64,000 bases of DNA from Sanderia malayensis (Eukaryota > Cnidaria > Scyphozoa > Semaeostomeae > Pelagiidae), in NCBI GenBank assembly GCA_013076295.1, contig RQOL01000733.1, positions 35,699 to 99,698 of the forward strand, in the 5' to 3' direction. This document shows positions 21,650 through 31,606 of this stretch, piece by piece. The translations under genes and the position numbers were made by a program. The notes under the pieces are model-generated. The model worked only from the letters and a program-made list of their open reading frames with translations. It was not told the origin of the DNA and did no database searches. The stretch's first letter is position 1. Each line of letters starts with the position of its first letter.

Positions 21650-22530
21650 ATAAACAGGTCCTTAGCCTTCATAAACAAAAGAACCTCTTCATGAGTGGAC
21701 TTGTCCATAAAATATTTGCGTATGCTTTATCTGGTGTGCTGAAGGCAAAGGTTACACCTTCACAGAAATTGCGCGAAGATCCAAAAGAGGCATGGTTGTT
21801 ATGCTTAAAGAGCGGGATATTATTTGCGGCTATTGAACATGTACTGCCGGATTTGCACAGTGCTGCAACAACGTTGTCGCAATTTTATATAAATCGAATT
21901 TGCCAATAGCAAAGGGTTTATAGACCCTGTTTGCACTGAGAAGGCATGTGCATGGAACAGTAGCACACAGACAGAGGTTGAGGTAGCAAAAATAACAAAA
22001 TTAGCAATAAAAAAGCATTATGTGACAAAAAAGCGGATATTACAAACAGATTTAAAGCTGCCCACCGCCAGCCGAAATGAGAGGAGGGGAGGATTTACGG
22101 ATTCAAAATTTGTCCATGCAGCTGAGAGAACAACAACCAACAGCAGTTGTTTTAAATGCAAAGTACCTTCAAAAAAATATGGTTGTCCGGACACTTTAAC
22201 ACAGATTGCAGAGACAATCAATGAAAAGCATACTGATGCAAATGAACAAAATTAGATCAGATTATTATTAAATGAACTTTCGTTTAGTGAGAGCCAGTTG
22301 GACGAGTTGGAGAGAGTGACAAGATTGCAGGCTGATTCCAAAGTATGGAAATAACAGAGAATAGGATGTAATTACTGGCACAAAAATCAAAGATGTCTGC
22401 ACCAAGGTGGATTCGATCAGCAGGGCAGGAAGCAAGCCAGTTTCAGTTACGCCCGTTCTTGTGCGAATTATTAAAGACCTCAGCTTGCCCAGCAACTCGA
22501 ATAATGGACTCCCATGGGGAGTAGTTGTTC
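21650..22530 (+). pseudogene. SWIM zinc finger plus YqaJ-like nuclease protein, decayed
   Basis: Pieces in order: SGLVHKIFAYALSGVLKAKV (about 21,693-21,750); PSQKLREDPKEAW; then, in a shifted frame at about 21,825-21,905, CGY-stop-TCTAGFAQCCNNVVAILYK, a SWIM-type CxC...CxH/N finger; GFIDPVCTEKACAWNSST near 21,918-21,970, which normally follows it; and near 22,305-22,370 the segment VTRLQADSKVW followed by TGTKIKDVCTKVDSISRAG and NNGLPWGVVVLKRCQ, matching the start of YqaJ/lambda-exonuclease-type nucleases. Proteins with a SWIM finger before a YqaJ domain are common, transposon-associated and functionally unassigned in cnidarians. Several stops and shifts make this a pseudogene. The catalytic D-E-K residues of the nuclease are not preserved in readable form. 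Confidence 0.6.
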
Positions 22531-22599
22531 TGAAACGCTGTCAGAGTTGATACCTCTTTTGTTTCCTCTGTATGAGTTTTCCGCCAAGCAACGAACTCT

Positions 22600-22606
22600 T
22601 ATAAAT
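22600..22606 (+). promoter_or_regulatory. TATA-like box of gene copy U2
   Basis: TATAAAT lies 87 bp before the first ATG of U2. It is retained in the same context (CTTATAAATCGGAGACC) 101 bp before the ATG of U3. The upstream sequences of the two copies diverge immediately before it, so the shared unit begins here. Confidence 0.5.
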
Positions 22607-22686
22607 CGGAGACCACAACCAATCTACCACAACTGCGTTCAAGGACTCATTATTAGTAGTTAAAAGTTATTATCTTCGAAACCAAA

Positions 22687-25190
22687 ATGGATCAAAAAAG
22701 TTTCAAGGAGCTGAAAGATGTAGGAAGGAAAGGTTTCGTGTCGGAGCTTGTAAACCCATTTCAAATAATTTCAAGCACAGAGTGCGTTGAAGAAGAGAAT
22801 TTGGAGATGGATCTCGGTAAGTCAAGAATTGCTAAATGTTGATAAAATATTGTTTCTTGGAAATCTAATAGTTGTAAATAATGCAATTTAAACTTTCCAA
22901 TGATACACTCCAGCTACTAATCAAGAATAGAGTCTTTTACTGAGTTTGCCAATTTGGTCTCGTTTTTCAGGATCAAGCGCCAAATTCGAATCTGCTCAAC
23001 CGTCATCACACAGCACGCCGCCAAATATGCTTGGTAAATTTATATTCACCACTAGTATAGCATGTTTTTATCTCCCTTATAGAACATTAATTGTATCTAC
23101 TGCAACTAAATGCCACGCTAAACATCAGCCATGTTTTTTCATTTCCTCACTAGAATCTTCGGGCAAATGGGAAAGAGGCGATCAACAGTCTGGTTGCAGC
23201 ACATGGCCTACAACCGCCTTCGGTAAGCAAGTATTATTTTTATGAACAGTCATATCATGGCTTTCACTGTGTTACTGCTGCCCATTCCATTAATTGCCAA
23301 ATAGCACGTTGTAGTTGTAAAAAAACTTTCTACAATTGCTGTGATAAAAATTTGCCTTTATGACATGTTAACTATCTTGATTTTAAACAACAGATGATTA
23401 ATCCAAAATTATGGCAAGGGCCTTAGCAATCGCTATGGTAATTATATATCTGTTTTTAAAACTGGTGAGCATTCCAAGGTAATAATCATAATTGTCATTG
23501 TGCCTGCACAATATTCGCAAAGCATTTTCTGACTTTGTTAGCAGGAGCAAGCTCAGCAAAAGGGAATGGAAGAACCGAAGACTGTTGTGTCGTACCAGTC
23601 GGTATGTCTAACAACCCACTAGCTCACTTTTTATTTAACTCTTCAAATATTTTCCACATGGTGAATAACATATATATGTTTTTAGTCCATAGAGTACGAC
23701 ACAACAGAGATTTTCAAGTATCATATCGGGGAAGAAGAGCTAAGGCAATATATGGAAGGGGTGGAGATGCCATCGAAGGCCAAAAAAACTTTTCTGCCGA
23801 GAACATTGCATTTTTCTCCAGAGAGAAAACCAGCAGAGGTGTCGTGGCGAGAAACATGAATTGTAAGTAGTACATGCACATCTAAATTTTTCATGCCATT
23901 TGCAGTACAGTATCCGCTTCAATTTTTGTTATTGGGCGATATTAGCCATCTATAATATTTCATCCTTGTTCCGAAGTCCTTCAACCGCATTTACATTTGC
24001 TTTTAGTTATCCAAGCACTGTTTTAAAAAAACAGTTGGCATGCCACTTGGTGGGCAAATTCCCAGACATGGCCGATAGCGATGGTGGATGCGTAAGTTGC
24101 TTTTTATTATTTAACATTTTGAAAATCTCGATAATCGTATGTTTCTACAATCATAATGTATTGATTTGTTGTTTTTAGCATTCGCTTTTCCACACGAAGC
24201 CACGCCAGGGTGGCAGCATTGTAAAGTGCCTGGAACACATTAACAATAAATTCGTTATTCCAAAAGACAGACGAGTAAAGAAGAAAAGTGTGGGGAAAAG
24301 GAGAGAAGGGGTGCGCCCAGAGGGGCAGGCAGATGTATTTGCGGAAAATGGTATTATATTGTATTACTTTTAACTTGAGAAAAAACACCGTTGTCATCTC
24401 AAGTTCTACCAGCAACTTATGCGTGTTTTTTTTTTTTTAGTTGAGCAATTGCAACACATCACGTGTGGGGACCAGAGAGTCCAAAGTGTCATGGAGGCAA
24501 CCTTCGTGGAAAGAAGAGCGTACATTGAAACGAAGGACTCGAAGGCCCCCACAATTGTGGATATCTTGAACAAATTTCACGTATTGACGAAGCAGGCAGA
24601 AGTGAGTTTACCATTTTTAATTGCCAGCATGAATACATCAATGCTTGACTATAAAACGTTTGTACGAAGGATTCTGATGCTTTTTACAGATAGAAATGGA
24701 GTTTGGTATAATGTACCCCGGTGCTTCGGACGAAGACTTTCAAATTACATTCGCCAAGATTGCGGAAGCCGCAAACGTTCAGCACGGTAATAGTCTTGTG
24801 TATACAGTTCATCTATATCTACATTAGTATCTTCTGTACCTCTGATCCTTTTCCTGTTGAAATAACTATTATGCTTTTCTTTTAGATCACGATCTAGCCA
24901 GCCTCAGTGCTGCAATACTACCAAAGAGAAGCAAGAAACAGCTGGTAGAGACTGTAGAGTCAGTTCAGGCCAAGACAGCAGAGAATCCAGCTTTGACAAT
25001 TGTAAGAGACATCAGGTCCGGCCAATATTATGTTATGATTATGGACAATGTTTACGCCATGCCGGACCTGATGTCCTCGTTTTTATTTTTATTTAAAGCG
25101 GCATTCGTTTTTAATTGTAAATATAGCGAGGGACAGTTCCCCTTGTGTGGAATTTTGGAGCGGGTATGGAATTCAGCTGGGTGCTTGTAA
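22687..25190 (+). pseudogene. Multi-exon gene, copy U2 (unfamiliar protein, possibly SAMD3-like)
   Basis: Exons bounded by GT and AG, placed by comparison with U3: 22,687-22,816; 22,971-23,033; 23,154-23,222 or 23,230; 23,545-23,601; 23,686-23,863; 24,007-24,091; 24,179-24,350; 24,441-24,601; 24,690-24,786; 24,886 to about 25,168. The product would be about 390 residues and starts MDQKSFKELKDVG. Later segments are LACHLVGKFPDMADSDGGC, then LFHTKPRQGGSIVKCLEHIN, a very basic stretch, DILNKFHVLTKQAE and AMPDLMSSFLFLFKAAFVFN. The KFPDM-D-GG and AFVFN segments remind me of the SAMD3-like proteins of fish and cnidarians, a weak resemblance. I do not know its function. In exon 5 an extra base (A-run near 23,790) shifts the frame, and the end is replaced by unrelated sequence at 25,168. 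Confidence 0.62.
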
Positions 25191-25680
25191 ACATAACATG
25201 TGAACTTGTATTTAACATAACTATATTATATCATAAAACTTGTGAATGTAAAAGTTCAAAGTAAACTTGGTACTAGTCTCTCGCTCTGCGTCCATCCTAT
25301 CATCTTATGTAATGTTTTAATGGGTAGGCCAGAGTACACACCTGACAGTGGCATTGGGGATCGCGAGTAGAAATAATGGGGCAACAATTTTGGCCACGCC
25401 TTAAATGGGCCCCTTTGTGACTCTGGCTCACTACTGAAAAATCCTTAAAATATGCATTGCCTTAGAATTTCACAAAAATATCCTGAGATTTTTGGCACAT
25501 AACTGAAAAATCACAACTGCCGTCATTTACAAATGATCAATCGCAAAAAAGCTGCATTCATGCTAAGCCTGAAAATATATCTAAAACCTAACTATTCTAT
25601 TTACTTTGTGATGAGGCAACCAATCAATATATTTCGGTAGGGAGGGAAGTGCAACAAGCTATCTGAAGTTCAGTCATTAA
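25191..25680. other. Non-coding flank shared with copy B
   Basis: 25,169-25,310 matches 51,209-51,350, and 25,311-25,680 matches 56,166-56,525. No gene seen. It contains the target site of the Harbinger element. Confidence 0.7.
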
Positions 25681-25898
25681 GGCCCCGTTTACACGAGACC
25701 GGTTCACTTTTGATCCGTATCAAAAGTGATACAGATAGGTTGCGTTTACATGGAGCCGCACTACTTGTGTTGCTGATGGGCTTTCCGTTTACACAAGTGC
25801 GGATTCGCATGAAATAGAGGTGAAAAAAACGAAGTGAGGCTGAGAATCCAAACAAGAATATGCGCACAGCGCGACAGCGCATGTAAACCTGAAAACGG
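25681..25898 (+). repeat. Left terminal inverted repeat of Harbinger element
   Basis: It matches the reverse complement of 28,777-28,994 with few differences, up to GCATGTAAACCTGAAAA. It contains internal palindromic units (TTTTGATCCGTATCAAAAGT), plausible binding sites for the transposase or Myb-like partner. Confidence 0.92.
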
Positions 25899-25904
25899 AT
25901 CAAA

Positions 25905-26230
25905 AGTAAGCCGGATTCGCTGTTTACACGAGACCGGATCACTTTAAAAACGTCTTGCTAGAAGGATCAGAATTGATCTGGCTATCCGTATCTATTTTGA
26001 TGCGGATTGCTTGGTCTCGTGTAAACGGGAGGCGTATCCGTATCAATTTTGTTTCGGATTCAAATGGATCCCTCGTGTAAACGGGGCCTAAGGCCCCGTT
26101 TACACGAGACCAAGCAATCCGCATCAAAATAGATACGGATAGCCGGATCAATTCTGATCCTTCTAGCAAGACGTTTTTAAAGTGATCCGATCTCGTGTAA
26201 ACAGCGAATCCGGCTTACTTTTGATCAGTC
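25905..26230. mobile_element. Nested palindromic Harbinger-type MITE
   Basis: The arm from about 25,905 to 26,031 (starting AAGTAAGCCGGATTCGCTG and running through ACGTCTTGCTAGAAGGATC to TTGGTCTCGTGTAAACGGG) reappears inverted at about 26,093-26,226. At the centre the two ends meet as GTAAACGGGGCCTAAGGCCCCGTTTAC, i.e. two GGCCCCGTTTACACGAG termini head to head across a single TAA. This looks like a related non-autonomous element captured inside, or a foldback rearrangement of, the autonomous element. Confidence 0.8.
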
Positions 26231-26331
26231 TTTAAAACGAGGCCATAATTTTTCACTTGTCTGAGGCCAAGGGTAAGTTTGGCGCCACTCGACTAAGACT
26301 TGAAGAAATTTTGTGTCAAATCGAAATAAAC

Positions 26332-27623
26332 ATGGATGGAACGAAGCTGAGAATAATATCGTGGCTAATGTCGAATATAAATAGTCTAGTTGCTTTAGCA
26401 CAACTGAATTCCATGTTAGCAGTACACTGTGACAACTTGTTTCAGATTGAACAGCAGCAATTATTATCTGTTGTTGATCAAAGTACAGCCAAGATATTGA
26501 GATTAAGAAAGCAGATCAAGAAATCCTCATCGAAGAGAAGAGTGCGTCGATTTTGGGAAAGGCCTGGCAGAGTGAGTACCTGGTGGGAAAATTTTATTAA
26601 CGATGTCGTTGTGCCAGAGGAATGGATGGAGAACTTTCGCATGTCAAAGGGCAGTTTTTTACTCTCTGCTATGAGCTACAACCATTTATAGAGAAGGATA
26701 TGACAACAATGAGAGTACCAATCCCATATACAAAGCGTGTGGCCATAACTTTGTATTATCTGGTAGATGAGGGGAGGTACCGTAAAACAGCAAATGCATT
26801 TGGTGTTTCAAGATCTGCTGTTTCCCTTATTGTGCGAGAAGTTTGTGTAGCCATTTCTTTGCACATGGGACCAAAGTACATAAGAATGCCAAGAACAGAA
26901 GATGAAGTATTGAAAGCTGTGGAAGCATTTGAACAGAAATTTGGATTTCCACAATGTCTGGGAGCAGTTGATGGTACTCATATCTTCATAAAAAGGCCAT
27001 CAGAAAACCCAACTGGTTATCTCAATAGGAAAAATAGATACTCCCTCAATGTTCAGGCCACATGTGACCATAACTATTGCTTCACAGATGTGGTCATTAA
27101 GTGGCCTGGGAGTATTCATGACGCACGAATCTTTGTCAACTCATCACTGAATGAGGCTTTGAGGACTGGTAAAATCCCTTCTTGCCCAAAGAAGCTGCTT
27201 GATGATGAAGAAGAAGTACCAATATGCATCATTGGAGATGCTGCATACCCACTTTACCCTTATCTAATGAAAGACTTTCCTGGTGGGGGGTTAACATTGC
27301 AAGAGCAACTTTTTGGCTACAAGTTATGCTCAGCTCGTGTTGCTATTGAGTGCGCCTTTGGACGCCTAAAGGCACGATTTGGAATTTTGAAAAGAGAAAT
27401 GGATATTTCTTTTCCTGACCTGCAGCATGTCATACATAGTTGCTTCATTTTGAACAATTATTGTGAAATGCAAAAAGAAAGTGTTTGGGAAGAAGCTGTA
27501 CAGCGTGCCAGAACCAACAATGACTTGGATCAACCAAGAATTGATAGACACAGGGGCAACAATTCAGCAGAGGAAGGTAGAGCCAAAAGAATAAGAGACA
27601 TTTTTGTGAAATATTGTGACTAA
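26332..27623 (+). pseudogene. Harbinger DDE transposase (one frameshift)
   Basis: The first frame begins at the ATG at 26,332 (MDGTKLRIISWLMSN) and carries the N-terminal RRFWERPGRVSTWWENF segment. It runs out of frame after a T6 run at 26,655-26,660, where the second frame (to 27,623) takes over in register (...TLCYELQPFIEKDMTTMRVP). The helix-turn-helix is RKTANAFGVSRSAVSLIVRE. Catalytic residues are visible in LGAVDGTHIFIKRP (first Asp), IIGDAAYPLYPYL (second Asp) and VAIECAFGRLKARF (Glu). About 430 residues, normal for PIF/Harbinger. If the T-run is a sequencing or assembly error, the gene is intact. The product would excise and insert the element together with the Myb-like partner. It ends 110 bp from the convergent Myb-like gene. 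Confidence 0.9.
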
Positions 27624-27732
27624 AATATGCCATTAGTATTCTAGTAGTAATATTGAACTTTAAACTAATTGTTACATATATTGTCTTGCATGAATGTGTT
27701 TTGCTGTTGAGATCTTCTTTTCTCGAAAGAGG

Positions 27733-28677
27733 CTAGTGGTTCTTGATATTCACATGATTGTGATTGTTGGTATTGTGGTCCCCAGCTATTCTGGTGCATT
27801 GGATAAGGAGATGGATGTTGAATAAACATGTTTGGAGGGGGTTGCTGTTTACATTTGAAAGCACCTGTTGCAACATTCCAAATCCATTGGATATCACTTT
27901 TGTCAGGTCTTTAAAATTCTCACCAAACATGTCCATTGTTGCAGCATGTTTTTCTTTGCTGGATTCGATGCTAGCTAGAGTTGCTTTCTTCAGCTTCAGT
28001 TCTTCCCTTGCTATATCCAGGAGCTGTGCATCACCTGAAGTGCGCTTTGAAAGCTTCGAATCTTTCTTCTCTTTCAAGTGAGCCAAAAGATTTCGCCTGG
28101 CTAAAGCCATATCCTTTACTGGCTTTTCAGCATCTTTAGTTTCAATCCCAGTTTCTTGGACTTGTGTGCTTTCAAGAGAATCTATGCTGCCTTCCATGTC
28201 AGTAGTTTCTGGACTGCTGTTTTCATTAGAAAAACTACTTTCAATACCATCATTCATGCTGTTGACTGCAGGAGATCCAGCCCAAATCTCCTCACACTCG
28301 TCATAGAGAGCAAATATCACTCTGCCACCGCCACTTTTCCTCCCTGAATCAACAGCCTTGCGGAACATTGTCCGAATTCTTTTGATTTTTGAAACTATTT
28401 TATCTTTCGTTATAACAGTTGGATCGGAGATATGACGATATTGCTCTTTGCTGAAATCAGCGCCTTCTTTAGGATAACGAGTGTGAAAAAGCTCCAAAAT
28501 TTCTTCATATTTGGATTTGATGGTCTCCCAGTCTAGGCCCAAAGCTGTTTTCGATGCCTTGTAATCGATGATTATTTGGAGCAAAAGTGCAGTTTCCTCA
28601 TCTGTCCAGACATAACCTCTCTCTTTATTACTGCTTTTGTCGGTCTTTTTGCTTCTGCTGGTACTGGTTTCTGCCAT
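27733..28677 (-). CDS. Harbinger Myb/SANT-like accessory protein
   Basis: An intact 314-residue frame starts at the ATG complementary to 28,675-28,677. Residues 20-115 form a Myb/SANT-like (MADF-related) DNA-binding domain: YVWTDEETALLLQIIIDYK, LDWETIKSKYEEILELF and KIKRIRTMFRKAVDSGRKSG, then VIFALYDECEEIWAGSPAV. Residues 120-200 are acidic and low in complexity. Residues 200-265 are a lysine/leucine-rich helical region (LLDIAREELKLKKATLASIE). In PIF/Harbinger elements this second protein binds the element ends and helps bring the transposase to the nucleus and DNA. It is convergent with the transposase gene. The absence of any lesion, against a pseudogene background, suggests the insertion is young. 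Confidence 0.9.
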   Translation of the reverse strand: MAETSTSRSKKTDKSSNKERGYVWTDEETALLLQIIIDYKASKTALGLDWETIKSKYEEILELFHTRYPKEGADFSKEQYRHISDPTVITKDKIVSKIKRIRTMFRKAVDSGRKSGGGRVIFALYDECEEIWAGSPAVNSMNDGIESSFSNENSSPETTDMEGSIDSLESTQVQETGIETKDAEKPVKDMALARRNLLAHLKEKKDSKLSKRTSGDAQLLDIAREELKLKKATLASIESSKEKHAATMDMFGENFKDLTKVISNGFGMLQQVLSNVNSNPLQTCLFNIHLLIQCTRIAGDHNTNNHNHVNIKNH

Positions 28678-28776
28678 TGTATGATGAAAGTATTTAATTT
28701 TATTTCAACCGATATACAGGCCTAGTCCTGTTTGTCAGTGTTGACAAGATCTGATGCTGATTTTGTTTTAGCGGCG

Positions 28777-28994
28777 CGCATTTTCAGGTTTACATGCGCT
28801 GTCGCGCTGTACGCATATTCTTGTTTGGATTCTCAGCCTCACCTCGTTTTTTCACCTCCATTTCATGCGAATCCGCACTTGTGTAAACGGAAAGCCCATC
28901 AGCAACACAAGCAGTGCGGCTCCGTGTAAACGCAAGCTATCCGTATCACTTTTGATACGGATCAAAAGTGAACCGGTCTCGTGTAAACGGGGCC
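28777..28994 (-). repeat. Right terminal inverted repeat of Harbinger element
   Basis: It ends in GTCTCGTGTAAACGGGGCC, the reverse complement of the left terminus. TAA follows at 28,995-28,997. Confidence 0.92.
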
Positions 28995-29198
28995 TAAGAC
29001 GCTCTCTAATGAGAAGCTAATAAAACGATGTGAAAAAGACACAGGATCCAATGGCGGCCTGTCAATATTCGATGGAGTCCCCATTCAAAGTTTTATTATT
29101 CAGACTCATGGGCATGGAAGCAGGTGATTTTATATGGAAGCAGACTTATGTGATTTTATATGCTTATTTGATCAACAACAAGCTTTTGTTTTCAAATC

Positions 29199-29320
29199 AA
29201 TCTGTTTTTCGTTTGCTGGATTCTGTTGTTACATGTTTACTTGCCAGTAGAAACGACTGGTATGTAGATATGGATAAGGGAAAATACACTGCAAATGTTT
29301 TCAATGAAATAGAATGAAGT
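29199..29320 (+). pseudogene. LINE reverse transcriptase fragment
   Basis: The frame reads FRLLDSVVTCLLASRNDWYV followed by DMDKGKYTANVFNEIE and a stop. The pattern dW--nMDkGk---VF-D is the RT segment just before motif A in CR1/L2/Jockey-group LINEs. It covers only about 40 codons, and the catalytic Asp position is changed to Asn-Glu. Copy B diverges from copy A at exactly this point (29,215 versus 56,735), so the fragment probably marks a small insertion or a deletion border. Confidence 0.55.
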
Positions 29321-29535
29321 AGAAACTTATGGTGCAGGACTCTTTAATGACTAATAACTGTAAGATAGCTTATTTACACTTTTGCCACAATGTTTTATTT
29401 GCAAATGGGTGCTTGTTTTCAACAGAACGTTTGCTTGAGAATACTGTAAACTGATTTTTATCTTTACGTGCTTATGCAGCCTAAAATTGAAATTAATTTA
29501 TTAATTAAAGTTATCTGTTTTCCGACCGAGGACTG

Positions 29536-29650
29536 AATTGGAATTGTTATCTTTTGAGCAATGTACTCTGGAACATGACAATAATAAGGTTTCTTTTCTT
29601 ACTGGCTTGCCTAATCACAAGCTCCTTATGAAAATTCTTGGCTTGGTCGG
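29536..29650 (+). pseudogene. THAP-DDE transposase middle fragment
   Basis: Reads LSFEQCTLEHDNNKVSFLTG and then LPNHKLLMKILGLVGP. It matches 44,895-45,010 almost base for base, and 20,302-20,370 with a 35-base gap. The K-FLTGLP--LLM-I---VEP pattern is the segment before the helix-turn-helix in THAP-containing DDE transposases. Confidence 0.55.
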
Positions 29651-29793
29651 ACCTTACATGTAGTCCCATCACCACCAGCGTAATGTACAGAGGGCGAGTG
29701 ACAAGTTTCAAAAGGGGCGCTCTCCTTCGGCGCCGTTATCGCGGCCGCCATTTTGCCATTCATTTCAGGCCAGATTTCAAAAATCTGGACTAA

Positions 29794-30036
29794 TTGGCAA
29801 GAATAAAAGAAGCAGCAAGGAAGGATTCAGAGAAGGCAAGGTTGTTGAGGAGAAAGAAAAGGGGGCAAAAGAAATCGAAAGGTGGCAATGAAAAAGTGTC
29901 TTACCTTACTGGTGCTTTTGAAGTTGGAAAACAACAAGAAGCATATGCAATAGGGACTCAAGTGAATGCTGAAGCAAACCCTGGATTACAGAAAAAAATA
30001 CCAAGCAGAAAAGGAAGTGCAAGGCAGCAGATTTAG
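29794..30036 (+). pseudogene. MULE transposase C-terminal tail
   Basis: The frame reads LARIKEAARKDSEKARLLRR, then KKRGQKKSKGGNEKVSYLTG and AF. This basic stretch followed by VSYLTGAF matches the far C-terminal tail of animal Mutator transposases. It is separated by 22 kb from the rest of such a gene (6,190-7,430), so it is either a second decayed copy or a displaced end. There are no catalytic residues. Confidence 0.5.
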
Positions 30037-30634
30037 CACCTCCATTTGAGGTTATTGTAGGGAAACAGTAATCTTTGTCAAAGGTCAGGCCACAGGAAAT
30101 AGGGATACCTGAAACAATGAATGTGCCCAAAATCACATTTGTAGATGAAAAACATATCGAAACAATTAGAACAATTAACAAAAAGTGATAAATCAGGTAT
30201 TTAATTAACACATTGTTTTGGATTTTGAAGCAGCCATGTGGAAAGCATGCAGAAAAGTAATTCCTGATGCCAACATACAAGGTTGCTGCTTTCATTGGAC
30301 TCAAGCAGTTTGGAGAAAAGTTCAGCAGATTGATCTTCAAACATCATTGGTTCTTATAGCAAAAAGTGTAATCTTGTAGCGATATTTTTTCGTATATTTT
30401 ACTATAGCTAGTATATATATGTTATCTTTCATTTAATAATTCTTAACTGTTCAGCAGCCCGGAGATTCTATAAATAGTTTCTTACGAGGATTAATTCACT
30501 TGGAGGAGAATCTTTCGAGACAAAAAGATCTCTCAAAACGAATCGATTTTTCGGGAATTTTTCTTTAAAAGAAAAGGACTCCCAAAAATTATAGTTTAGG
30601 CTATAGAGAAGATCATATGCTGCTGAAAGGTATA

Positions 30635-31314
30635 TATATCTTGGAGTAGCTGCCATAACTACTGTGGCTGAAATAGTTACTGGTGCAAGAAGCACTGATG
30701 TTGAAACGTTTCGATGCGACTGTTCAAACATTATGATAGAAAGCATTCGGCAAATTAAGAGCAGATTTGACATCAAAGCTGACTACGATGACATGGTATT
30801 TCACCACAGAATGCATCAAAGCTTCATCCACCCTCATTAGCACTAGTCATAGCTAAGTTGCCCAACTTTGAGTAAATAGTCTCAGTCAGCCAACTTGATC
30901 GCGAATAACGAGAGCATGCGCTTGAAGATGTTGCCGTGACAAAGGGAACAACATTGGAAGAGTATTGGAAAGCTGTTATAAAATTTGTGTAATCTACCGG
31001 TGAAGTCAAGTATCCTAATTTGATGAAACTTGTTGCCACAGTTGCTTCTCTGCCGTGCTGAAATGCACAGGTTGAACGCATCTTTAGCAGTTAAAGCTAA
31101 TAAAAAACGGCCGTCACTGAAGACATGGACACTGGTGGCATTGTTGCAAAAAAGATTGACCATAAACTTATCTGCACAATCAGCCGAAAGTCTTGTGATT
31201 AAACAGCATTTGGCCGCATTTTGTCCTGCCATGGTGGCAAGTGCAACAGACACAGACTTGATTCGTTTGAAGAAAAAATTATTAAGACCTTGTAATGGCA
31301 ATGAAAACAGCTGA
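30635..31314 (+). pseudogene. hAT transposase C-terminal part, decayed
   Basis: Pieces: LGVAAITTVAEIVTGARSTD followed by VETFRCDCSNIMIESIRQI (30,635-30,755), IKSRFDIKADYDDMV, and after several shifts EDVAVTKGTTLEEYWKAV and GEVKYPNLMKLVATVASLPC (near 30,935-31,060). VERIFSS (shifted) and NKKRPSLKTWTLVALLQKRL follow near 31,095-31,150. These are the segments around the hAT dimerisation domain. At least four lesions. A second decayed version lies at 61,640-61,830. Confidence 0.65.
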
Positions 31315-31358
31315 CAAACGTTTATATTAAATATCTTCTGTTCTTTTTTCTTGTTTTA

Positions 31359-31606
31359 GTGTTAGCTCACCAAAAAATGACTTTTAACAGACTTTTGCAT
31401 AGACTTACCCAGAAGGAAATTGGAAAGAAATTTCAAATTTTAAAGAAGGAAATTTGCCCAAAAAAAGAAAAAATAAGGAAATCTCGTTTTCAAAAAGTGG
31501 AAACCCTGGTTGCTGATGTTATTTCAAACATTCCTATGCTAATTGCAGAAGGAAAGAAATTTGGGAAAGTAAGAAAACCCAAATTGCCGTACCATTTTTC
31601 GCCAAG
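31359..31606 (+). other. Short basic open frame conserved in both copies
   Basis: About 80 codons with the segment RLTQKEIGKKFQILKKEIC, basic heptads and ADVISNIPMLIAEGKKFGKV. The same segment is open at 61,967-62,152 in the other copy. It could be the end of a transposon gene, perhaps the hAT just upstream. I do not recognise a domain. Confidence 0.4.

Larger units (their letters stand above)
25681..28994 (+). mobile_element. PIF/Harbinger DNA transposon, near intact
   Basis: The 3,314-bp element has terminal inverted repeats of about 215 bp beginning GGCCCCGTTTACACGAGACC, flanked by TAA on each side (25,678-25,680 and 28,995-28,997). It encodes a DDE transposase on the plus strand and a Myb/SANT-like protein on the minus strand, arranged tail to tail. 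A 3-bp TWA-type duplication, two genes and a DDE_Tnp_4 enzyme define PIF/Harbinger. The paralogous site at about 56,522-56,532 (AGTCATAAAGAGGCTCTC) has one TAA-containing site and no element, giving a clear empty-site control. A nested palindromic insert lies between the left terminus and the transposase gene. Confidence 0.95.

Noticed and set aside
29725..29765. GCGGCCGC-containing GC-rich patch as a vector or cloning remnant
   Set aside because: Only one 8-bp site in a natural-looking context, with no vector sequence on either side.
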